From: Eukaryota sp. TZLM1-RC
Taxonomy: Eukaryota; Metamonada: BaSk clade
NCBI GenBank assembly: GCA_040285825.1
Contig: JAUPSS010000001.1
Coordinates: 62,001 to 126,000, forward strand
DNA: 64,000 nucleotides
Direction: 5' to 3'
Shown here one piece after another: positions 61,590 to 64,000 of the stretch. Within the stretch, counting starts at the first letter, position 1; the number at the start of each line of letters is the position of its first letter. The notes under the pieces were generated by a model. The model had not been told where the DNA came from and ran no database searches. It saw only the letters and a list, made by a program, of their open reading frames with translations. Made by a program: the position numbers and the translations under genes.

Positions 61590-62817
61590 CGATGTAGAGG
61601 GATTGAGTATTTGGGAAGTGGAAGATTTTCTCCTTGATGCTCTTTTCTTTGAACCTTTGACTTTTTGACTCTCTGTAGGTATACTGGTCTATCTCCACCT
61701 TTTACATGTGCTTTCATCACAGCCAACATATTCAGTGAAGCATTTCGATCTCTATTCCACAAACTTTCGCTTGATTTACACATGATAATCTTGTGACGAA
61801 TAGACATCTCTTGCCTCTTTCATGGCCTAGGATTTCTGCACCATCGGAATGTTTCAACTGTTTTCTCCGCTTTCTTACAGTTAATACAACAGCAACTGGT
61901 TCGAAACTCATCAATTCAAAAGACCTTATAACCAGCCTTTTTAAATAAAATTCTCAAACCTTTTCCCTTGGTAGGTTCTTTGAATTTCATGTGTTTTCGT
62001 TGTTCCCAGTCTCCAATCCAATAACTACTTGGATGGGATCACCAATTACTGATTTGAATCTCTGAATCATTTTTGCCTCAGATCTTGTGCGATTAATCTC
62101 AGCCCACCATCTTAGTTTCCTAAATATTTTTTGATGATAGACTTCCCAAACAATTTTATTCACAAAATTCTTTTGTTTAATATACTCCATAAATCCATCA
62201 AATCTGCAGCTTTTGGAATTGATTTGGGATGAAGTTGCTTCCCATTCTGCTACAGATTTAGTCGTGTGATCATTATTTCTCAAATTTAATGAGTAATCAA
62301 TTTCGTGGGGAAATTGCTTTCTTGAGGTACTTTTCCTCTTAATAAACTAATTGTTCTTTCAGTCATTTGATTAATTATACTGCTGTTTAAACATTTTTTT
62401 TCCAAATTGATTGGCAAAATGCTTAATATGAGCTGAATCAATTGAATTGAGCTGATTTGAAACAAAAACAAATTGATTTGTGAACAATATGGTGAATATT
62501 CCACAATCATGCAAAGAAGTTTGAAAAAATTCAGGTATATTCTAGCTGATATTGATTCCAAGTTCGCTGAAATTCCTTTACTTCCGAATAGGAAGAAGCT
62601 GCTATCAAATAAGATAATAGTCTTGTTTTTTGTAGCAGGCATCCACTGGTGTTCCCTCCAATCTTATATTCTTCAAGTGTACCCATCTTCTTGAAGTTGT
62701 CCATTTTGTTGACACTTTGCTTTCTGGCAAATTGGTATTTTCATTCATCTTTTGCTTTGGAAATTTTTCTACAAGTGCACATGATCTTTTACATTACTTT
62801 TCATCATTAGCTGCCAT
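61590..62817 (-). pseudogene. Fanzor-type nuclease gene, near full-length relic, copy 5
   Basis: Start candidate ATG at 62817 (MAANDEK). The clearest part reads FVNKIVWEVYHQKIFRKLRW then RSEAKMIQRFKSVIG, then in the next frame GDWEQRKHMKFKEPTKGKGL and FKKAGYKVF, a TGA, IDEFRTSCCCINC, and finally MCKSSESLWNRDRNASLNML and GGDRPVYLQR. These are the Fanzor2/TnpB blocks around RuvC-II and the zinc ribbon/RuvC-III: GDWEQ, DEFRTSxxC..C, C..S..LWNRDxNASxN. Lesions: a 1-nt frameshift near 62025, a TGA just before IDEFRTS, a TGA after RNPRP, and several stops in the N-terminal third. It ends just upstream of the MRH-like gene's ATG. Best diagnostic copy in the window. Confidence 0.85.
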
Positions 62818-62879
62818 GTTTGAGTTTTGTATTTAGACAGTTTGGTATATCTTTTTACACTAAATATTAATTTATTTAA

Positions 62880-63560
62880 TAAGGAATATGAAAACATGAA
62901 ATACACAATTTAAACTCCACATCCTCAAAATCTGCCTCCCCTACATTAAAACAATTAATTGCTGAAGATTCAGAAAATTTCCCAAATGAAGAGAGTGAAT
63001 CAGCAATTAGTTTCACCATTCGCTTAAAAATAGAAAATACAATCCTGTTTTGCCAGTAAACACGATTGAAAATTCTTCCAGTTCTCTTTTTACAACTATG
63101 TCAAAATACTGGATGAAAGCCATAGCAGCCTTACCTTATGATCCAAGCAAGGAAGACAAAAGGGACATAAATTATTTTGGGCATGAGGATTTTCATTTAC
63201 AGAAGAAATGGATTTCGTATATTTAGCAATTTTCTATTTTTCGCCTGCAAAAAAAGGATTATTTACATCTGAGTTAACGAAATGTTCGTTAGAAGAATTA
63301 CAAGGGTCTATGGACATGGTGTCTCAAACAGTAAAACTAACATTCAAGCCGGGAACAACCAAATGACCTCTTGTCAGACTCATAGAAGCTCTGTTGTGGC
63401 GGGTACTATCAATATTGGGGTCATCAAGAATTAATTTTGGTAGCAACGGCTCAAAGTTTTGTTTATTTAATTGTAAATTTAGGTCGTCTCAAAAAAATTT
63501 CTGAAAAGTTTAAACTGTAAAGGGTCCACAACAAAAATAATCAAAAACAATGTTCCAATT
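62880..63560 (-). pseudogene. RLE-E-like retrotransposon endonuclease relic
   Basis: Pieces on the minus strand read LLPKLILDDPNIDSTRHNRA, SLTRGHLVVPGLNVSFTV, a stop, DTMSIDPCNSSNEH, and NLCPF with a C-terminal FEDVEF-like end. They correspond to the RGD..PGLDGS....D..S.D core and tail of RLE-E. Multiple stops and frameshifts. Close to the 3' end of CDC48. Confidence 0.6.
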
Positions 63561-63666
63561 TCAAGTTGAACTTCCTTCTCCTAGACTATCAGATTGACTA
63601 CAGTACCGCTTTTAGAAAAATTAAACACATAAATCGCAAAAAAGTTGATATTTATAAACAAAGAGT

Positions 63667-64000
63667 CTACTCAAATAAAGGTCCTTGCCCTCCTTGTCCT
63701 GAACCAATTCCTCGTTGCTGCAACAATTTGTACCTAAAGGATTCATAACGCTGAAATGAGCAATAAAAAACCAACATACTTGAATATCTTCTGGACTGAC
63801 TGATCTTCTACCAACTTTCATTGCTTCATTGATATGACGAGCAGTGATTTCATTAACTTCTTCCATTGGAACCTCTTCTCCAGCCTGCTCCCGTCGAATA
63901 TCCCGTTCAATGGCTTCTTTGATTGCAAACTTGGCAGCCTTTTCACAAATCTCTGTCAGATCAGCTCCAGACATTCCTTCTGTTTGATCAGCAACAAAAT
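63667..64000 (-). CDS. CDC48: CDC48/VCP AAA ATPase, C-terminal end (partial)
   Basis: The 3' end of the gene; the rest lies beyond the window. Encoded sequence (exon 64000-63780): VADQTEGMSGADLTEICEKA, then AKFAIKEAIERDIRREQ and MKVGRRSVSPEDIQ. A 29-nt intron follows (63779-63751, GTATGT...CTCATTTCAG), then the last exon 63750-63667: RYESFRYKLLQQRGIGSGQG and GPLFE, stop TAG. This matches the end of the D2 domain and C-terminal tail of p97 (SGADLTEIC, RRSVSD.DIr.YE.F). CDC48 is the hexameric segregase that extracts ubiquitinated proteins. The usual C-terminal Tyr (HbYX-like) is absent here. Without splicing the frame runs into an unrelated tail. Confidence 0.92.

Noticed and set aside
62286-62642. 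118-codon minus-strand frame inside Fanzor copy 5
   Set aside because: It is out of frame with the recognisable Fanzor N-terminal pieces and has a composition typical of a shadow frame.
1-64000. Host-wide reassignment of TAA/TAG to Gln
   Set aside because: CDC48, ERB1, UTP4, GDH and the dehydrogenase end in TAG, and QTRT2 and the COMM protein end in TAA, at the positions expected for their families.
1-64000. CRISPR arrays, bacterial operons, ribosome-binding sites, insertion sequences
   Set aside because: No regularly spaced repeats, no Shine-Dalgarno-type spacing, and the gene content is eukaryotic.

Overview
The window is nuclear DNA of an AT-rich, gene-dense unicellular eukaryote. Evidence: eukaryote-only genes (UTP4, ERB1/BOP1, REI1/ZNF622, QTRT2, COMM-domain protein, CDC48/VCP, probable RAB3GAP2, a probable axonemal protein), Kozak-like ATG contexts, no bacterial operons, and spliceosomal introns of only 29-34 nt (GDH, CDC48, malate/lactate dehydrogenase). 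The axonemal-type protein suggests a flagellate. A prokaryote-like NADP-GDH and an Ldh2-type dehydrogenase fit an anaerobic or microaerophilic protist. I cannot name the organism. TAA, TAG and TGA all end recognisable host genes.

Layout. 0-2.8 kb: GC-richer gag-like region of a probable LTR element (minus strand) with its LTR at 2.69-2.80 kb. 3.3-5.7 kb: a possible Sec61-gamma-like gene and a decayed Fanzor gene. 5.9-18.5 kb: host block with UTP4, ERB1, a large type I membrane protein head-to-head with QTRT2, and an ankyrin protein. 18.6-22.1 kb: one retrotransposon nested in another. 22.9-28.5 kb: a possible multi-intron gene, a Fanzor relic, a hAT transposon inserted in it, then REI1. 28.6-30.1 kb and 40.6-42.1 kb: two nearly identical NADP-GDH genes in inverted orientation; the left one has a 1-nt frameshift. 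Between them: a small GTPase, retroelement debris, a Fanzor relic split by two retrotransposons, an intact protein that looks like a catalytically dead reverse transcriptase, and a small membrane protein. 42-48 kb: retroelement copies, a Fanzor tail and a COMM-domain gene. 49-52.6 kb: decayed family B DNA polymerase. 52.7-64 kb: RAB3GAP2-like gene, axonemal protein, malate/lactate dehydrogenase, retroelement relics, an ATG27/MRH-like membrane protein, another Fanzor relic, and the 3' end of CDC48.

Mobile DNA dominates. The main family is a non-LTR retrotransposon with a C-terminal restriction-like endonuclease (CCHC knuckle, R..H(D/N)..R motif, then RGD/RAD plus D). I call its subfamilies RLE-A (19-21 kb, 35.2-36.6 kb), RLE-B (32.6-35.0 kb and many others), RLE-C (31.1-32.6 kb), RLE-D (38.6-39.4 kb) and RLE-E (49.4-50.0 kb). 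Three insertions show 12-bp target-site duplications. At least five relics of Fanzor (eukaryotic TnpB-like RNA-guided nuclease) are present.

How genes relate: UTP4, ERB1 and REI1 act in ribosome assembly, and UTP4 and REI1 share a near-identical 51-bp block directly upstream of their ATGs. All calls come from reading translations by eye; no database search was run.
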